A stretch of DNA of 47,261 nucleotides from Mycobacterium kyorinense (GTDB lineage: Bacteria > Actinomycetota > Actinomycetes > Mycobacteriales > Mycobacteriaceae), in NCBI RefSeq assembly GCF_002101735.1, contig NZ_LQPE01000058.1, positions 1 to 47,261 on the forward strand, in the 5' to 3' direction. This document shows, one piece after another, positions 1 through 10,617 of the stretch. The notes under the pieces are model-generated. The model saw only the letters and a program-made list of their open reading frames with translations. It did not search any database and was not told where the DNA came from. How positions within the stretch are numbered: the stretch's first letter is position 1; each line of letters opens with the position of its first letter. Both the position numbers and the translations under genes were made by a program.

Positions 1-1
1 C

Positions 2-871
2 CCGCCCACCCATGCCTGGTGGCCGCGAGCATCCTGCGATGACGCCTGCGTGCAAGCGGGCGCCGGGCACGCAGCGCGACGGGCGACGGTGGCGCTGCGG
101 GTGTTGCTGGTGCTGTTGTTGGTGCCGGCGCTGCCGCTGCTCGCCGTTCCGCTACCCGGCCGGTCGTGGGCGCAGCGTGCTTACTGCCGGCTGGTTTTGC
201 GCTCTTTTGGTGTGCGGATCACGGTGACGGGTGGGCCGCTTCGCAACTTGCCCGGCGTCCTGGTGGTCAGCGACCACATGTCCTGGCTGGACGTCATCAC
301 GATCGGTGCGGTGTTCCCGGTCAATCGTTCACAGCCGCTGTCGTTCGTCGCCCGTGCCGACGTTGCGCGCAGCCTTGCGGTGCGCATGATGGCCCCGATC
401 ATCAAAGTCATTCCGATCGACCGCGACAGCCTGCGTCAGTTGCCCCGCGTGGTGGGCGTCGTCGCCGATCGGCTGCACACCGGTGACACGGTAGTGGCGT
501 TCCCGGAAGGCACCACTTGGTGCGGCCTCGCTTCGGGGCGGTTCCGTCCGGCCATGTTTCAAGCCGCGATCGACGCGGGCCGGCCGGTCCAGCCGCTGCG
601 GCTGAGATACCACCACAGCGACGGCAGGGTCTCGACCGCTCCGGCTTTCATCGGCGACGACACGTTGCTGACCTCGATGCGCCGGCTGCTGTTCGCCCGG
701 TGCACGGTGGCGCGGGTATGCGTCGAATCGCTGCAGCTGCCGGGCACCGACCGACGGGAGCTTGCCCGACGCTGCCAGGCTGCGGTGCGCGACGAGTTCG
801 CTGCGTCGGCTCGGCAGGAGCTACCGCGCCTGCACCAGCTGGTTTCCGTCGGCGTCGAAGAGTTCCTTTGA
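2..871 (+). CDS. 1-acyl-sn-glycerol-3-phosphate acyltransferase (PlsC family), 5' end cut off
   Basis: This protein probably adds an acyl chain to lysophosphatidate at the membrane during phospholipid synthesis. The family motif HX4D is present as HMSWLD (residues 76-81 counted from a GTG at 50), followed by the substrate-binding block FPEGTTW. A hydrophobic stretch near the N-terminus (LLVLLLVPALPLLAVPL) should anchor it. The frame is open to the left edge with no stop, so the true start probably lies outside the window; GTG 50 would be a shortened version. It sits upstream of iscS as Rv3026c does in M. tuberculosis. Its last 51 bases overlap the convergent gene at 821. Confidence 0.85.
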   Translation, partial: PPTHAWWPRASCDDACVQAGAGHAARRATVALRVLLVLLLVPALPLLAVPLPGRSWAQRAYCRLVLRSFGVRITVTGGPLRNLPGVLVVSDHMSWLDVITIGAVFPVNRSQPLSFVARADVARSLAVRMMAPIIKVIPIDRDSLRQLPRVVGVVADRLHTGDTVVAFPEGTTWCGLASGRFRPAMFQAAIDAGRPVQPLRLRYHHSDGRVSTAPAFIGDDTLLTSMRRLLFARCTVARVCVESLQLPGTDRRELARRCQAAVRDEFAASARQELPRLHQLVSVGVEEFL

Positions 872-1660
872 CCAGCGGTCGAGGAGCTCGGTGGTGTCCC
901 AGTCGTCCGGGTGAAAGCCCGGCCGGGTGTAGGAGGCGATGCGACGACGGGTCTCGGCGCTCACCAACGGCGACTTGCGGAAATCGTTGAGGCTGCGCAG
1001 CAGCCGTCGCGGGTTGTAGGACGCGCGGTCGCGGGCCATGGACCGGAGCGTCTGGATGACCACCTCGGCCACAAAGATCACGGTGGCTATCCGCATGGCC
1101 CGCACCCGGGTCCGCTCGGTTCCGCCGACCGCTTGGAAGACATCGAAGGCCACCGCCTTGTGCTCACACTCCTCGAATGCGTGCCACAGCAGTATCTGGC
1201 GCACGTCCGAGCGGCCGAGCAAGTCCAGCATCTGCTCGTCGCTGAGCATCAGCTCCGCCAACGTCGCCGTGTAGTGCTCCAGGGCGGCGGTGCCGGCCAG
1301 GGCCATCTCCGTGGAAAAGACCTTTTCGAGCTTGGCGAGCAACCACTTGACGTGGCGGTCAAACCGCGCGGTGGGATAACCCATGTCCTGGAGCCGGTCG
1401 TTGAGCATCCGGTGCTGCTGGCGGTGGGTAGCTTCTTGGGCGATGAACCCCTTGACCGCCTGCTGCAGTTCCGGGTCGGTGATCTGGTCGCGATAGTTGC
1501 GCACCGACCGGATGAAAAAGTCTTCGCCCTCCGGAAACGCCGCAGACAGTACTGAGACGAAGTGGCTCATCACCAGGTCGTCGCCGGCGTAATGCTTCCG
1601 GGTGCCCGTGGGCAGCGTGAACTGGACGCGGCGGGCTTTCAATACTGGGCGCTGGGGCAT
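821..1660 (-). CDS. Predicted metal-dependent hydrolase (PF10118-like, ferritin-like helices)
   Basis: A 279-residue helical protein of the predicted metal-dependent hydrolase family. Likely metal ligands are in EATHRQQH and in HAFEECEHKAVAF, which look like ExxH-type sites on a ferritin-like bundle. The substrate is unknown. I chose the ATG at 1660 over the GTG at 1684 because AGGAGG lies 4 nt upstream of the ATG, while the GTG falls inside the palindrome shared with the divergent TetR gene. The gene is therefore probably the target of that regulator. The 3' end overlaps the acyltransferase gene by 51 bases. Confidence 0.75.
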   Translation of the reverse strand: MPQRPVLKARRVQFTLPTGTRKHYAGDDLVMSHFVSVLSAAFPEGEDFFIRSVRNYRDQITDPELQQAVKGFIAQEATHRQQHRMLNDRLQDMGYPTARFDRHVKWLLAKLEKVFSTEMALAGTAALEHYTATLAELMLSDEQMLDLLGRSDVRQILLWHAFEECEHKAVAFDVFQAVGGTERTRVRAMRIATVIFVAEVVIQTLRSMARDRASYNPRRLLRSLNDFRKSPLVSAETRRRIASYTRPGFHPDDWDTTELLDRWSKELFDADGNQLVQAR

Positions 1661-1683
1661 CGGTCCTCCTGTCGGCAAGCTCA

Positions 1684-1709
1684 CATGTGACTTTACGCCT
1701 AGTCACATG
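1684..1709. promoter_or_regulatory. Operator-like palindrome between hydrolase and TetR gene
   Basis: A perfect inverted repeat, CATGTGACT-N8-AGTCACATG, lies in the gap between the divergent hydrolase and TetR genes. Size and symmetry fit a TetR dimer site. It would control both genes. Confidence 0.65.
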
Positions 1710-1729
1710 GGAATGACAGACTGTAGCCC

Positions 1730-2368
1730 GTGAGTCCGGCGCGGATCTACGGCGGTATGACGGCCGAGCAGCGCGAGGCCGGCCGTCGAGCGCGGCTGAT
1801 CGACACGGCGATCGAGCTGATGGGCACGCGCGGCGCCGCCGACACCACCGTGACCGCCGTGTGCACCACCTCAGGGGTGACCTCGCGCTACTTCTACCAG
1901 CACTTCGCTGACCGCGACGCGCTGCTGCGCGCCGTCGCCGAGCAACTCCGCACCACCATCCAAGAGGCCATCGTCAAGGCCATCCCCGAGGGCAGCTCCA
2001 CGCCAGATGCGTTGGCGCAAGCCCCGATTCGTGCGCTGCTGACCATGATGGCCGACGATCCACGGCTGGGCCGGATTCTTTTCGTGGAATCCGGCACCGA
2101 GCCGACACTGCGCGAACTCCGCAGCGAGCTGATGGCCAGCTTCGCCGATCTCGTGTGGCAGCAGGCGCGGCTGCACCTGGACATTCCCGACTCCGCGGCC
2201 GAGGTCGGTGAACTCGCCGCGATCGTGGGCGTCGGCGGCGTGTTCGAAGTGTTGCGCCGCTGGGCCGACGGCGAACTCGACCACACCCCGGATCAACTCG
2301 TCGAGCACTGCGCCGGGTTGCTGGGCAGCCTCGCCGGCTATGTCCTGGCAGGCGGCGGCGACCAATAG
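1730..2368 (+). CDS. TetR family transcriptional regulator
   Basis: A 212-residue regulator with an N-terminal helix-turn-helix (about residues 20-66). The recognition part reads TSGVTSRYFYQHFADRDALL, a typical TetR signature. The C-terminal ligand-binding domain gives no hint of the effector. It is divergent from the metal-dependent hydrolase, with a perfect palindrome in the gap, so it probably represses that gene and itself. The N-terminal half resembles the TetR at 43309 (both have YGG, LID, TV..VC and RYFY), so the two belong to one subfamily. The start is a GTG. Confidence 0.85.
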   Translation: MSPARIYGGMTAEQREAGRRARLIDTAIELMGTRGAADTTVTAVCTTSGVTSRYFYQHFADRDALLRAVAEQLRTTIQEAIVKAIPEGSSTPDALAQAPIRALLTMMADDPRLGRILFVESGTEPTLRELRSELMASFADLVWQQARLHLDIPDSAAEVGELAAIVGVGGVFEVLRRWADGELDHTPDQLVEHCAGLLGSLAGYVLAGGGDQ

Positions 2369-2374
2369 CGCCGG

Positions 2375-2380
2375 TATCCT
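2375..2380 (+). promoter_or_regulatory. Candidate -10 element for iscS
   Basis: TATCCT ends 9 nt before the iscS ATG. This would give a transcript with almost no leader. The spacing is slightly longer than in the other leaderless starts of this window, so it is less certain. Confidence 0.4.
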
Positions 2381-2389
2381 GGGCGGGTC

Positions 2390-3568
2390 ATGGTGTACCT
2401 CGACCACGCCGCCACCACCCCGATGCATCCCGCCGCCATCGAGGCGATGACGGCCGTGCTGGCCACCGTGGGTAACGCCTCGTCGCTGCACACCGCCGGC
2501 CGCGCCGCGCGGCGCCGGATGGAGGAGTCCCGCGAACTGATCGCCGACAAACTCGGCGCGCGCCCCTCCGAAGTGATCTTCACCGCGGGCGGCACCGAGA
2601 GCGACAACCTGGCGATCAAGGGCATCTACTGGGCGCGTCGCGACGCCGAGTCCCGCCACCGTCGCATCGTGAGCACGGCCGTCGAACACCACGCCGTGCT
2701 GGACGCCGTCACCTGGCTCGCCGAACACGAAGGCGCCGAGGTGACCTGGCTGCCGGCCGGCGACGATGGCTCGGTGGCGCCGGCCGCCCTGCGCGACGTT
2801 TTGGAGAGCCGCGACGACGTCGCGCTGGTGTCGGTGATGTGGGCCAACAACGAGGTCGGCACCATCATGCCGATCAGCGAACTAGCGGCTATCGCAGCCG
2901 AATTCGATGTTCCGATGCACAGCGACGCTGTTCAGGCAGTGGGTCAGCTGCCGGTCGGATTCGGGGTCAGCGGGCTGTCCGCGATGAGCGTGGCCGCCCA
3001 CAAGTTCGGTGGCCCGCCCGCAGTCGGGGCATTGCTGCTGCGCCGCGACGTCAGCTGCGTGCCGCTGTCGCACGGCGGCGGGCAGGAGCGCGATATCCGT
3101 TCCGGCACACCGGATGTCGCCGGAGCCGTTGGCATGGCGACGGCCGCACAGATCGCGGTCGACGGGCTGGAGGCCAACAGCGCGCGCCTGCGGGTGCTGC
3201 GCGACCGGCTGATCGACGGAGTGCTGACCGGGATCGACGACGTGCGGCTCAACGGGCCCCGGGATGCCAGGCTGCCGGGCAACGCGCACTTCACCTTTGC
3301 CGGGTGCGAGGGCGATGCGTTGCTGATGTTGTTGGACGCCAATGGAATCGAATGCTCGACCGGCTCGGCCTGCACGGCCGGGGTGGCGCAGCCGTCGCAT
3401 GTTCTTCTCGCGATGGGCGCCGACACCGCCAGTGCACGCGGATCGTTGCGATTGTCGTTGGGGCACACCAGCGTCGAGGCTGACGTCGACGCGGCGCTGC
3501 GGGTACTGCCGGGCGCGGTCGCCCGGGCCCGGCAGGCCGCGCTGGCCGCCGCGGGGGTGTCGCGATGA
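2390..3568 (+). CDS. iscS: Cysteine desulfurase IscS
   Basis: This PLP enzyme removes sulfur from L-cysteine and passes it on as a persulfide for Fe-S clusters and tRNA thiolation. It has 392 residues, the normal length. The PLP-binding lysine is K205 in SVAAHKFGG, and the catalytic cysteine is C328 in STGSACTAG. The N-terminal [10 protein letters not shown] is a standard class V aminotransferase start. The stop overlaps the mnmA start by 4 bases (ATGA), so the two are translationally coupled; the sulfur donor and its tRNA-thiolase acceptor are made together. Same order as Rv3025c-Rv3024c. Confidence 0.97.
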   Translation: MVYLDHAATTPMHPAAIEAMTAVLATVGNASSLHTAGRAARRRMEESRELIADKLGARPSEVIFTAGGTESDNLAIKGIYWARRDAESRHRRIVSTAVEHHAVLDAVTWLAEHEGAEVTWLPAGDDGSVAPAALRDVLESRDDVALVSVMWANNEVGTIMPISELAAIAAEFDVPMHSDAVQAVGQLPVGFGVSGLSAMSVAAHKFGGPPAVGALLLRRDVSCVPLSHGGGQERDIRSGTPDVAGAVGMATAAQIAVDGLEANSARLRVLRDRLIDGVLTGIDDVRLNGPRDARLPGNAHFTFAGCEGDALLMLLDANGIECSTGSACTAGVAQPSHVLLAMGADTASARGSLRLSLGHTSVEADVDAALRVLPGAVARARQAALAAAGVSR

Positions 3569-4638
3569 AGGTGCTGGCCGCGATGAGCGGCGGCGTCGAC
3601 TCGTCGGTGGCGGCCGCCCGGATGGTCGACGCCGGACACGATGTGGTCGGCGTGCACCTGGCGCTGTCGAGCGCGCCGGGCACGCTGCGCACCGGATCGC
3701 GGGGCTGCTGCTCCAAGGAGGACGCCGCCGATGCTCGCCGGGTCGCCGATGTGCTCGGAATCCCTTTCTATGTCTGGGATTTCGCCGACAAGTTCAAGGA
3801 AGACGTGATCGACGACTTCGTGTCGTCCTACGCCCGCGGCGAGACTCCCAACCCGTGCGTGCGCTGCAACGAGCGGATCAAGTTCTCGGCGTTGGCGACC
3901 CGTGCGCTCGCTCTGGGTTTCGACGCTGTGGCCACCGGGCACTACGCCCGGCTGGCCGACGGTCGGCTGCGCCGCGCGGTCGACCGCGACAAGGACCAGT
4001 CCTACGTGCTGGCGGTGCTGACCGCCGAGCAGCTGCGCCATGCCGCGTTCCCGGTCGGCGATACCCCCAAGCCGCAGATCCGCGCCGAGGCCGCCCGTCG
4101 CGGCCTGGCGGTCGCGGAAAAGCCGGACAGCCATGACATTTGCTTCATCCCGTCCGGTGACACCCGGGCTTTTCTGGGTAGCCGCATCGGCGTGCGTCGC
4201 GGCACCGTGGTTGATGCCGGGGGAGCGGTGCTGGCCGAGCACGACGGCGTCCACGGTTTCACGATCGGCCAGCGCAAGGGGCTGGGCATCGCCGGTCCCG
4301 GCCCCGACGGCCGGCCGCGCTATGTGACAGCGATCGACGCCGACAGCGGCACCGTACGGGTGGGCACCGCCGCGGATCTGGACGTGTGGGCGCTGACCGG
4401 GCAGAAGCCCGTCTTCACCGCGGGCGCGGCGCCCTCAGGGGCCGTCGAGTGCGCGGTGCAGGTGCGCGCCCACGGCGAAACCGTCGACGCGGTAGCCGAA
4501 TTGGTGGACGACGAGCTTGCGGTGCGGTTGCGGGCAGCGCTGCGGGGAGTGGCGCCCGGCCAGACCCTGGTGCTCTATCGCCCGGACGCCGACGGCGACG
4601 AGGTGATCGGCAGCGCGACGATCGCCAATGCGTCCTGA
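3565..4638 (+). CDS. mnmA: tRNA-specific 2-thiouridylase MnmA
   Basis: MnmA thiolates uridine 34 in the anticodon of tRNA-Lys, -Glu and -Gln, using ATP and sulfur from IscS. The 357-residue protein opens with the PP-loop SGGVDSS (residues 8-14). The conserved NPCVRCN holds C98 and C101, and the second catalytic cysteine is C193 in HDICFIPSG. The C-terminal beta-barrel region is complete. The gene overlaps iscS by 4 bases. Two of its substrates, tRNA-Gln and tRNA-Glu, are encoded near the right end of this window. Also known as trmU (Rv3024c). Confidence 0.96.
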   Translation: MKVLAAMSGGVDSSVAAARMVDAGHDVVGVHLALSSAPGTLRTGSRGCCSKEDAADARRVADVLGIPFYVWDFADKFKEDVIDDFVSSYARGETPNPCVRCNERIKFSALATRALALGFDAVATGHYARLADGRLRRAVDRDKDQSYVLAVLTAEQLRHAAFPVGDTPKPQIRAEAARRGLAVAEKPDSHDICFIPSGDTRAFLGSRIGVRRGTVVDAGGAVLAEHDGVHGFTIGQRKGLGIAGPGPDGRPRYVTAIDADSGTVRVGTAADLDVWALTGQKPVFTAGAAPSGAVECAVQVRAHGETVDAVAELVDDELAVRLRAALRGVAPGQTLVLYRPDADGDEVIGSATIANAS

Positions 4639-4641
4639 CCG

Positions 4642-5274
4642 TCAGCCGGGAACGTTGGCCGCGATGTTCGTGATCACCATGTCGGACACCGACTCCGGGA
4701 AGCCGCAGAACGTCACCTCGAGCAGCACCACCGACTTGAGCCGGTAATCGCGCCCGCAGTTTCCGGGGCGGGTGTGCAGCGACTGGGCGTCGGCATGCCA
4801 GTCGCCGATGTAGACGAATCCGTCCGAGGTGGTCGCGCAGCTTTCGACCGTCGACACCAGGACGTCGAAGGCGTGCTTGGCGGCGCCGGTATCGCGATAG
4901 GCGGCCGCGCCCTCGGAAATCAGCCCGCCCTGCGGCGGGTACTGGAACGTGGTCTTGTGGAATTCCTCGACGTCGGGTCCGAAAGTAGCCGTCTCGGCAT
5001 AGATGAACCGACACGGCGGCGGCGCAGTCGCGGCCAGCGCGTCGAGGTCCACCGGCGCCTTGCCGTCCATCGACGGGATGATCGTCAGGTGCTCGCCGCC
5101 GCCGGTGATCGCCTGCATCCGGGTCTGGTCGAGAAGGATCTGATCGACGTCGACCGGCGAGGCGCTGAGCGTCCCGGGAAATGCCGGCACCGCCACGCCG
5201 CCGATCACCCGGGTGCACGCCACTGCCAGTAGCCCCGCGCAACACACCAGCAGCATGCGTGCCGGTATCCGCAT
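4642..5274 (-). CDS. lpqA: PknH-like sensor-domain lipoprotein, probable LpqA
   Basis: A 210-residue exported lipoprotein. The signal peptide is MRIPARMLLVCCAGLLAVAC, with the lipobox LAVAC and the lipidated cysteine at residue 20. The rest resembles the extracellular sensor domain of the kinase PknH (a PknH_C-type domain with paired cysteines, e.g. PPPCRF, VESCATT, PGNCGR, TFCGFP). No enzymatic role is suggested. The position between mnmA and the MetE-like gene fits lpqA (Rv3016) in M. tuberculosis; the symbol rests on that synteny. It converges on mnmA with a 3-base gap and has its own leaderless promoter. Confidence 0.7.
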   Translation of the reverse strand: MRIPARMLLVCCAGLLAVACTRVIGGVAVPAFPGTLSASPVDVDQILLDQTRMQAITGGGEHLTIIPSMDGKAPVDLDALAATAPPPCRFIYAETATFGPDVEEFHKTTFQYPPQGGLISEGAAAYRDTGAAKHAFDVLVSTVESCATTSDGFVYIGDWHADAQSLHTRPGNCGRDYRLKSVVLLEVTFCGFPESVSDMVITNIAANVPG

Positions 5275-5280
5275 CCCTTG

Positions 5281-5286
5281 AGGCTA
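5281..5286 (-). promoter_or_regulatory. -10 element, leaderless start of lpqA-like gene
   Basis: On the minus strand TAGCCT is followed by 6 nt and then the ATG at 5274. This fits a leaderless mycobacterial promoter, placed back to back with the one at 5298. Confidence 0.55.
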
Positions 5287-5297
5287 GCCCGGGACCG

Positions 5298-5303
5298 TAC
5301 GGT
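5298..5303 (+). promoter_or_regulatory. -10 element, leaderless start of MetE-like gene
   Basis: TACGGT is followed by 6 nt and then GTG 5310. It supports GTG 5310 rather than the upstream start at 5181, which would run back through the divergent lipoprotein gene. Confidence 0.55.
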
Positions 5304-5309
5304 TGGCCG

Positions 5310-6323
5310 GTGACTGCTTTCGCGACGGCCAGCGGGGTCGGCTCGTGGCCCGGCACCACGGCGCGGCAGGCGGCGGAGGTCGTCGTGGGCGAGCTGGCCG
5401 GCGCACTGGCCCACATCGTCGAGCTGCCCGGCAGGGGAGTGGGCGCCGACACGATCGGGCGCGCCGGTGCGCTGCTGATCGACGTCGCGATCGACACGGT
5501 GCCCCGGGGCTACCGCGTCGCCGCACGTCCCGGCACCGTGACACGCCGCGCGATCAGCCTGCTCGACGAGGACGTCGACGCGCTGGAAGAGGCCTGGGAG
5601 ACGGCGGGCCTGCGGGGCAGCGGTCGGCCCGTCAAGGTGCAAGCGCCCGGACCCGTCACGCTGGCCGCCGAGCTGGAGCTGAGCAACGGCCACCGCGCCA
5701 TCACCGACGCCGGCGCGATCCGGTACCTGGCCGCGTCGCTGGCCGAAGGGGTAGCCAACCATCGGGCGACGGTGGCGCGGCGACTCGACACACCCGTCGT
5801 CGTGCAATTCGACGAACCGTCGCTGCCGGCGGCGCTGGCCGGACGGCTGACCGGAGTGACGGCACTGACCCCGGTGCACCCGATCGACGAGACGCTGGCA
5901 ACCACGCTGCTCGACGGCTGTGTGGCCGCGGCCGGCGCCGACGTCCTGGTGCACAGTTGCGCGCCCGACATGCCGTGGAAGGTATTGCAGCGCAGCGAGA
6001 TTCACGCGGTATCGGTGGACGTGACGACACTGCAGGCCGTCGATTTGGACGGGGTCGCGGAGTTCGTCGACTCCGGCCGCACCGTCGTGCTGGGCGCCGT
6101 GGCCGCCACCGCCCCGCCGCGCCGGCCGTCGGCCGAGGAGGTCGCCAAGGCGGCCGTCGCGGTGGTCGACCGGCTCGGGTTTACCCGTGCTGCGCTGCGG
6201 GACAGGATCGGAATCGCCCCCGCGTGTGGCCTGGCCGGCGCGACACCCGAGTGGGCCCGCACCGCGATCGACCTGGCCCGCAAGGCCGCCGAGGCGTTGG
6301 CGGACGATCCCGACGCAATCTGA
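5310..6323 (+). CDS. MetE-like (cobalamin-independent methionine synthase C-domain) family protein
   Basis: A 337-residue protein of the UROD/MetE-like fold, the same length I recall for Rv3015c. Visible family features are the N-terminal ATASGVGSWPGT, VQFDEPSLPAAL in the middle, VHSCAPDMPW as a candidate metal site (His and Cys), and GIAPACGLAGATPEWA near the end with another Cys. True MetE has a second, N-terminal half that is missing here, so methionine synthesis from homocysteine is not certain; it may be a methyltransferase with another acceptor. The gene ends 67 bases before the SRPBCC gene. Confidence 0.8.
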   Translation: MTAFATASGVGSWPGTTARQAAEVVVGELAGALAHIVELPGRGVGADTIGRAGALLIDVAIDTVPRGYRVAARPGTVTRRAISLLDEDVDALEEAWETAGLRGSGRPVKVQAPGPVTLAAELELSNGHRAITDAGAIRYLAASLAEGVANHRATVARRLDTPVVVQFDEPSLPAALAGRLTGVTALTPVHPIDETLATTLLDGCVAAAGADVLVHSCAPDMPWKVLQRSEIHAVSVDVTTLQAVDLDGVAEFVDSGRTVVLGAVAATAPPRRPSAEEVAKAAVAVVDRLGFTRAALRDRIGIAPACGLAGATPEWARTAIDLARKAAEALADDPDAI

Positions 6324-6325
6324 AA

Positions 6326-6343
6326 CGCAACCACAGGGTTGCG
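6326..6343. promoter_or_regulatory. Operator copy 1 for the SRPBCC/ArsR operon
   Basis: Perfect inverted repeat CGCAACC-ACAG-GGTTGCG. The same half-sites and N4 spacer recur at 6373-6388, 46 bp away centre to centre. Likely target of the ArsR protein encoded at 6876. Confidence 0.7.
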
Positions 6344-6372
6344 CATCAGGCCGGACCATGGTCTACTAAAAC

Positions 6373-6388
6373 GCAACCAGGAGGTTGC
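6373..6388. promoter_or_regulatory. Operator copy 2, overlapping the ribosome binding site
   Basis: Inverted repeat GCAACC-AGGA-GGTTGC. The spacer and the start of the right arm form AGGAGG (6379-6384), the Shine-Dalgarno of the SRPBCC gene, 6 nt before ATG 6391. The mRNA could also fold here and hide the ribosome site. Confidence 0.7.
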
Positions 6389-6390
6389 AT

Positions 6391-6879
6391 ATGACTAGGG
6401 ATCGAATCGAGAAGCAGGTACTACTTCGCGCGCCACTGGACCGGGTGTGGCGGGCGATCAGCAACGCGGACGAGTTCGGGCAATGGTTCGGCGTGCGCTT
6501 CGACGGGCCGTTCGTCGCCGGAACGTCGGTCAGCGCGACCATCACCCCGACGACCGTCGACGACGAGGTCGCCAAACTTCAACAGCCGCATGCCGGCAAC
6601 ACAACCACCTGGCAGATCGTCGCGGTCGAACCACAGCGGCGCTTCGCCTACCGCTGGCATCCGTGCGCCGGCGAACCGGACACCGACCACGAGCCGACCA
6701 CGTTGGTCGAGTTCACCCTGGACGAGACGCCCGACGGCGTGCTGTTGACCATCGTCGAATCTGGTTTCGACGCCCTGCCCGCCGCACGGCGCTCGGACGC
6801 TTTCGAGTCCAACGCCGCAGGCTGGGCCCACCAGGTCGAACTGGTGCGCAAATACCTGGCGCTGGAGCACACGGTGTGA
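6391..6879 (+). CDS. SRPBCC / AHSA1-like domain protein
   Basis: A 162-residue single-domain protein of the START-like SRPBCC superfamily (AHSA1, once called ATPase activator). Typical features are IEKQVLLRAPLDRVWRAISN at the N-terminus, WFGVRFDGPFVAG, and WAHQVELVRKYL in the long C-terminal helix. These proteins form a hydrophobic pocket; the ligand is unknown. ATG 6391 is preferred over a TTG at 6385 because AGGAGG lies 6 nt upstream. Its stop overlaps the start of the ArsR gene (GTGA), a pairing common in actinobacteria, so it probably responds to the same signal as the regulator. Confidence 0.85.
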   Translation: MTRDRIEKQVLLRAPLDRVWRAISNADEFGQWFGVRFDGPFVAGTSVSATITPTTVDDEVAKLQQPHAGNTTTWQIVAVEPQRRFAYRWHPCAGEPDTDHEPTTLVEFTLDETPDGVLLTIVESGFDALPAARRSDAFESNAAGWAHQVELVRKYLALEHTV

Positions 6880-7181
6880 CGGCGCCGCTGTTCAGCGCCC
6901 TGGGCGACCCGAACCGGCTACGCATCGTAGTCAAGCTGTCCGACAGCGGGCCAAGCTCGACTTCCCAAGTGACGCAAGCGGTTCCGGTCACCCGTCAGGC
7001 CGCAACCAAACACCTGGAGCAGCTGCAGGCAGCCGGATTGGTCGACAGCAGCCGCCGCGGGCGCGAGCGCATCTGGGCGCTGAAGACCAAGCCGCTGGCC
7101 GAGGCCAGCGACTACCTGGTCCAGCTGTCGCGCCGTTGGGACGCCGCGATCGACCGGCTGCGCGCCTACGTCGAGGATTAG
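6876..7181 (+). CDS. ArsR family transcriptional regulator
   Basis: A 101-residue winged-helix repressor. FSALGDPNRLRIVVKL is the typical ArsR opening, and TSQVTQAVPVTRQAATKHLE is the helix-turn-helix, followed by the wing SSRRGRERIWAL. There are no cysteine pairs of the ArsR metal site, so it is probably not a metal sensor. The GTG start overlaps the SRPBCC stop by 4 bases; the same frame stays open far upstream but only as a shadow of the SRPBCC gene. It should bind the two GCAACC-N4-GGTTGC sites upstream of the operon and repress itself. Confidence 0.88.
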   Translation: MTAPLFSALGDPNRLRIVVKLSDSGPSSTSQVTQAVPVTRQAATKHLEQLQAAGLVDSSRRGRERIWALKTKPLAEASDYLVQLSRRWDAAIDRLRAYVED

Positions 7182-7195
7182 TCGGCGTCCTTCGA

Positions 7196-9295
<2,100 letters not shown>

Positions 9296-9433
9296 CCGTC
9301 GGTCTCAGTGGTGGCCGAATTCGCGTCATCGAGACCGCCCGCGTCTGGTTAGACTTTCGTGGTTCACCGGCTCTGCGGTGCCGGCGCCGCCCGCCAAGCG
9401 GTGTTCGCCGCCTATTTCAGCGGGAGGAGTGCA

Positions 9434-10615
9434 GTGACGGATTCGTCGGGCACGGGGCGCAACTACGGCGGTCCCAACCCGATCGGAGGCCCCAGCCAAG
9501 CCCCGCCCACCGGTTGGGGGCCGCCGCAGGTCCCGCAGGCACCGGGGCAGTGGCAGGCGCCGCCGCCACCACAACCGCCGCCACAGCCACCGCCCGGTTG
9601 GGGCCCTGTCGGCGCGCCGGAATGGGGTCCGCAGTTTCCTGTGCAACCGCGCGCGGGGCGTCGTCACCGCAAGGCGCTGCTGGTGACGGTCGGGGCCGGT
9701 GTGGCGGTGATCGTGGTGATCTCCATCGTGGGGGCCTTCACCTTGTTCGGTGGGGGCGGTGGCAGCGGCGCAGGTAGTCCGAGTGCCGCGGTCAAGGGTT
9801 ACCTGGAAGCGCTGGCGCGCGGCGACGCGGAAGCGGCGTTGTCCTACGGTGCCGATCAGCCCGCGTCCAAGGAGCTGCTGACCGACGACATCCTCAAGAA
9901 GCAGACCGAGAAGATGCCGATCTCCAATGTCCGGATCCTCGGCGACAATGCGGGCGACGCATCCGGCACGGGCCAGGTTCACGTGACAGTGAGTTTCGGC
10001 GACCAGAGCTCCGACAGCACGCTGCCAGTCAAAAAGGCCGACGGCCGTTGGAAACTCAGCGCCAGCACGGTACGGCTGGACTTCACCCGCTTCACCGCCA
10101 CCAATCAGGCGATGGAGACCCTCACCGCGTTCGGCAAGCCGGTCGGAAAATCGGTGGCCTATGTATTTCCCGGTTGGATCGACTGGGGCTCGAGCAACAA
10201 GAACATCGCCGCGACAGGTAAACCGGTGCTGCTCGAGTCGCTGGCGTCCCCCGCCGGGGCGGCGGTCCTTCCCACGCTGTCGATCAGTGATGCGGGCCGG
10301 GCGGATATCGTGGCCGCTGTCAAGCAGCGGCTGGATACCTGTGCGCAATCGAAATCGCCGATGCCCGAACAATGTCCGCAGAAAATGTTTGTCCCCGGCG
10401 TCGTCGACGGGACGGTGACATGGCAAGCACCCGACGCCAACAATGCCGAAATCCGGTTCATCCCGTTGAAAATGTCGGCGCTCGTCACCATGCAGACCAC
10501 TTTCGGGTACACGGCTCAAACCAGGGACGGCTCGAGCGTGACGGGTAGCGCGCCCGCCATCCTCATTGGCGAGGCCGATCTTTCGCAAAGTCCACCGACC
10601 ATCAATTGGCACTGA
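9434..10615 (+). CDS. Proline-rich single-pass membrane protein with NTF2-like outer domain, first gene of MoxR-Bat-like operon
   Basis: A 393-residue protein I do not recognise by name. Residues about 14-75 are very rich in Pro, Gly and Gln. A basic stop (RAGRRHRKALL) and one membrane helix follow (VTVGAGVAVIVVISIVGAFTLF). The outer part begins SAAVKGYLEALARGDAEAALSY, which looks like a DUF4878/NTF2-like domain, and includes a pair of cysteines (DTCAQS...EQCPQ). GTG 9434 is chosen because GGGAGGAG ends 4 nt upstream; an upstream start at 9359 lacks this. The next gene, moxR, starts 2 bases after its stop, so it belongs to the operon. Confidence 0.75.
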   Translation: MTDSSGTGRNYGGPNPIGGPSQAPPTGWGPPQVPQAPGQWQAPPPPQPPPQPPPGWGPVGAPEWGPQFPVQPRAGRRHRKALLVTVGAGVAVIVVISIVGAFTLFGGGGGSGAGSPSAAVKGYLEALARGDAEAALSYGADQPASKELLTDDILKKQTEKMPISNVRILGDNAGDASGTGQVHVTVSFGDQSSDSTLPVKKADGRWKLSASTVRLDFTRFTATNQAMETLTAFGKPVGKSVAYVFPGWIDWGSSNKNIAATGKPVLLESLASPAGAAVLPTLSISDAGRADIVAAVKQRLDTCAQSKSPMPEQCPQKMFVPGVVDGTVTWQAPDANNAEIRFIPLKMSALVTMQTTFGYTAQTRDGSSVTGSAPAILIGEADLSQSPPTINWH

Positions 10616-10617
10616 CC

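Noticed and set aside
1660..1684. GTG 1684 as start of the metal-dependent hydrolase
   Set aside because: It lies in the operator and has no Shine-Dalgarno, while ATG 1660 has AGGAGG.
6391..7181. SRPBCC and ArsR pair as a toxin-antitoxin system
   Set aside because: Both proteins belong to well-known regulator and ligand-binding families, and nothing suggests toxicity.
9540..9600. CCGCCAC-type short repeats, at first like a tandem repeat array
   Set aside because: They encode the proline-rich part of the first MoxR-operon protein and have no unit and spacer order; no CRISPR array is present in the window.
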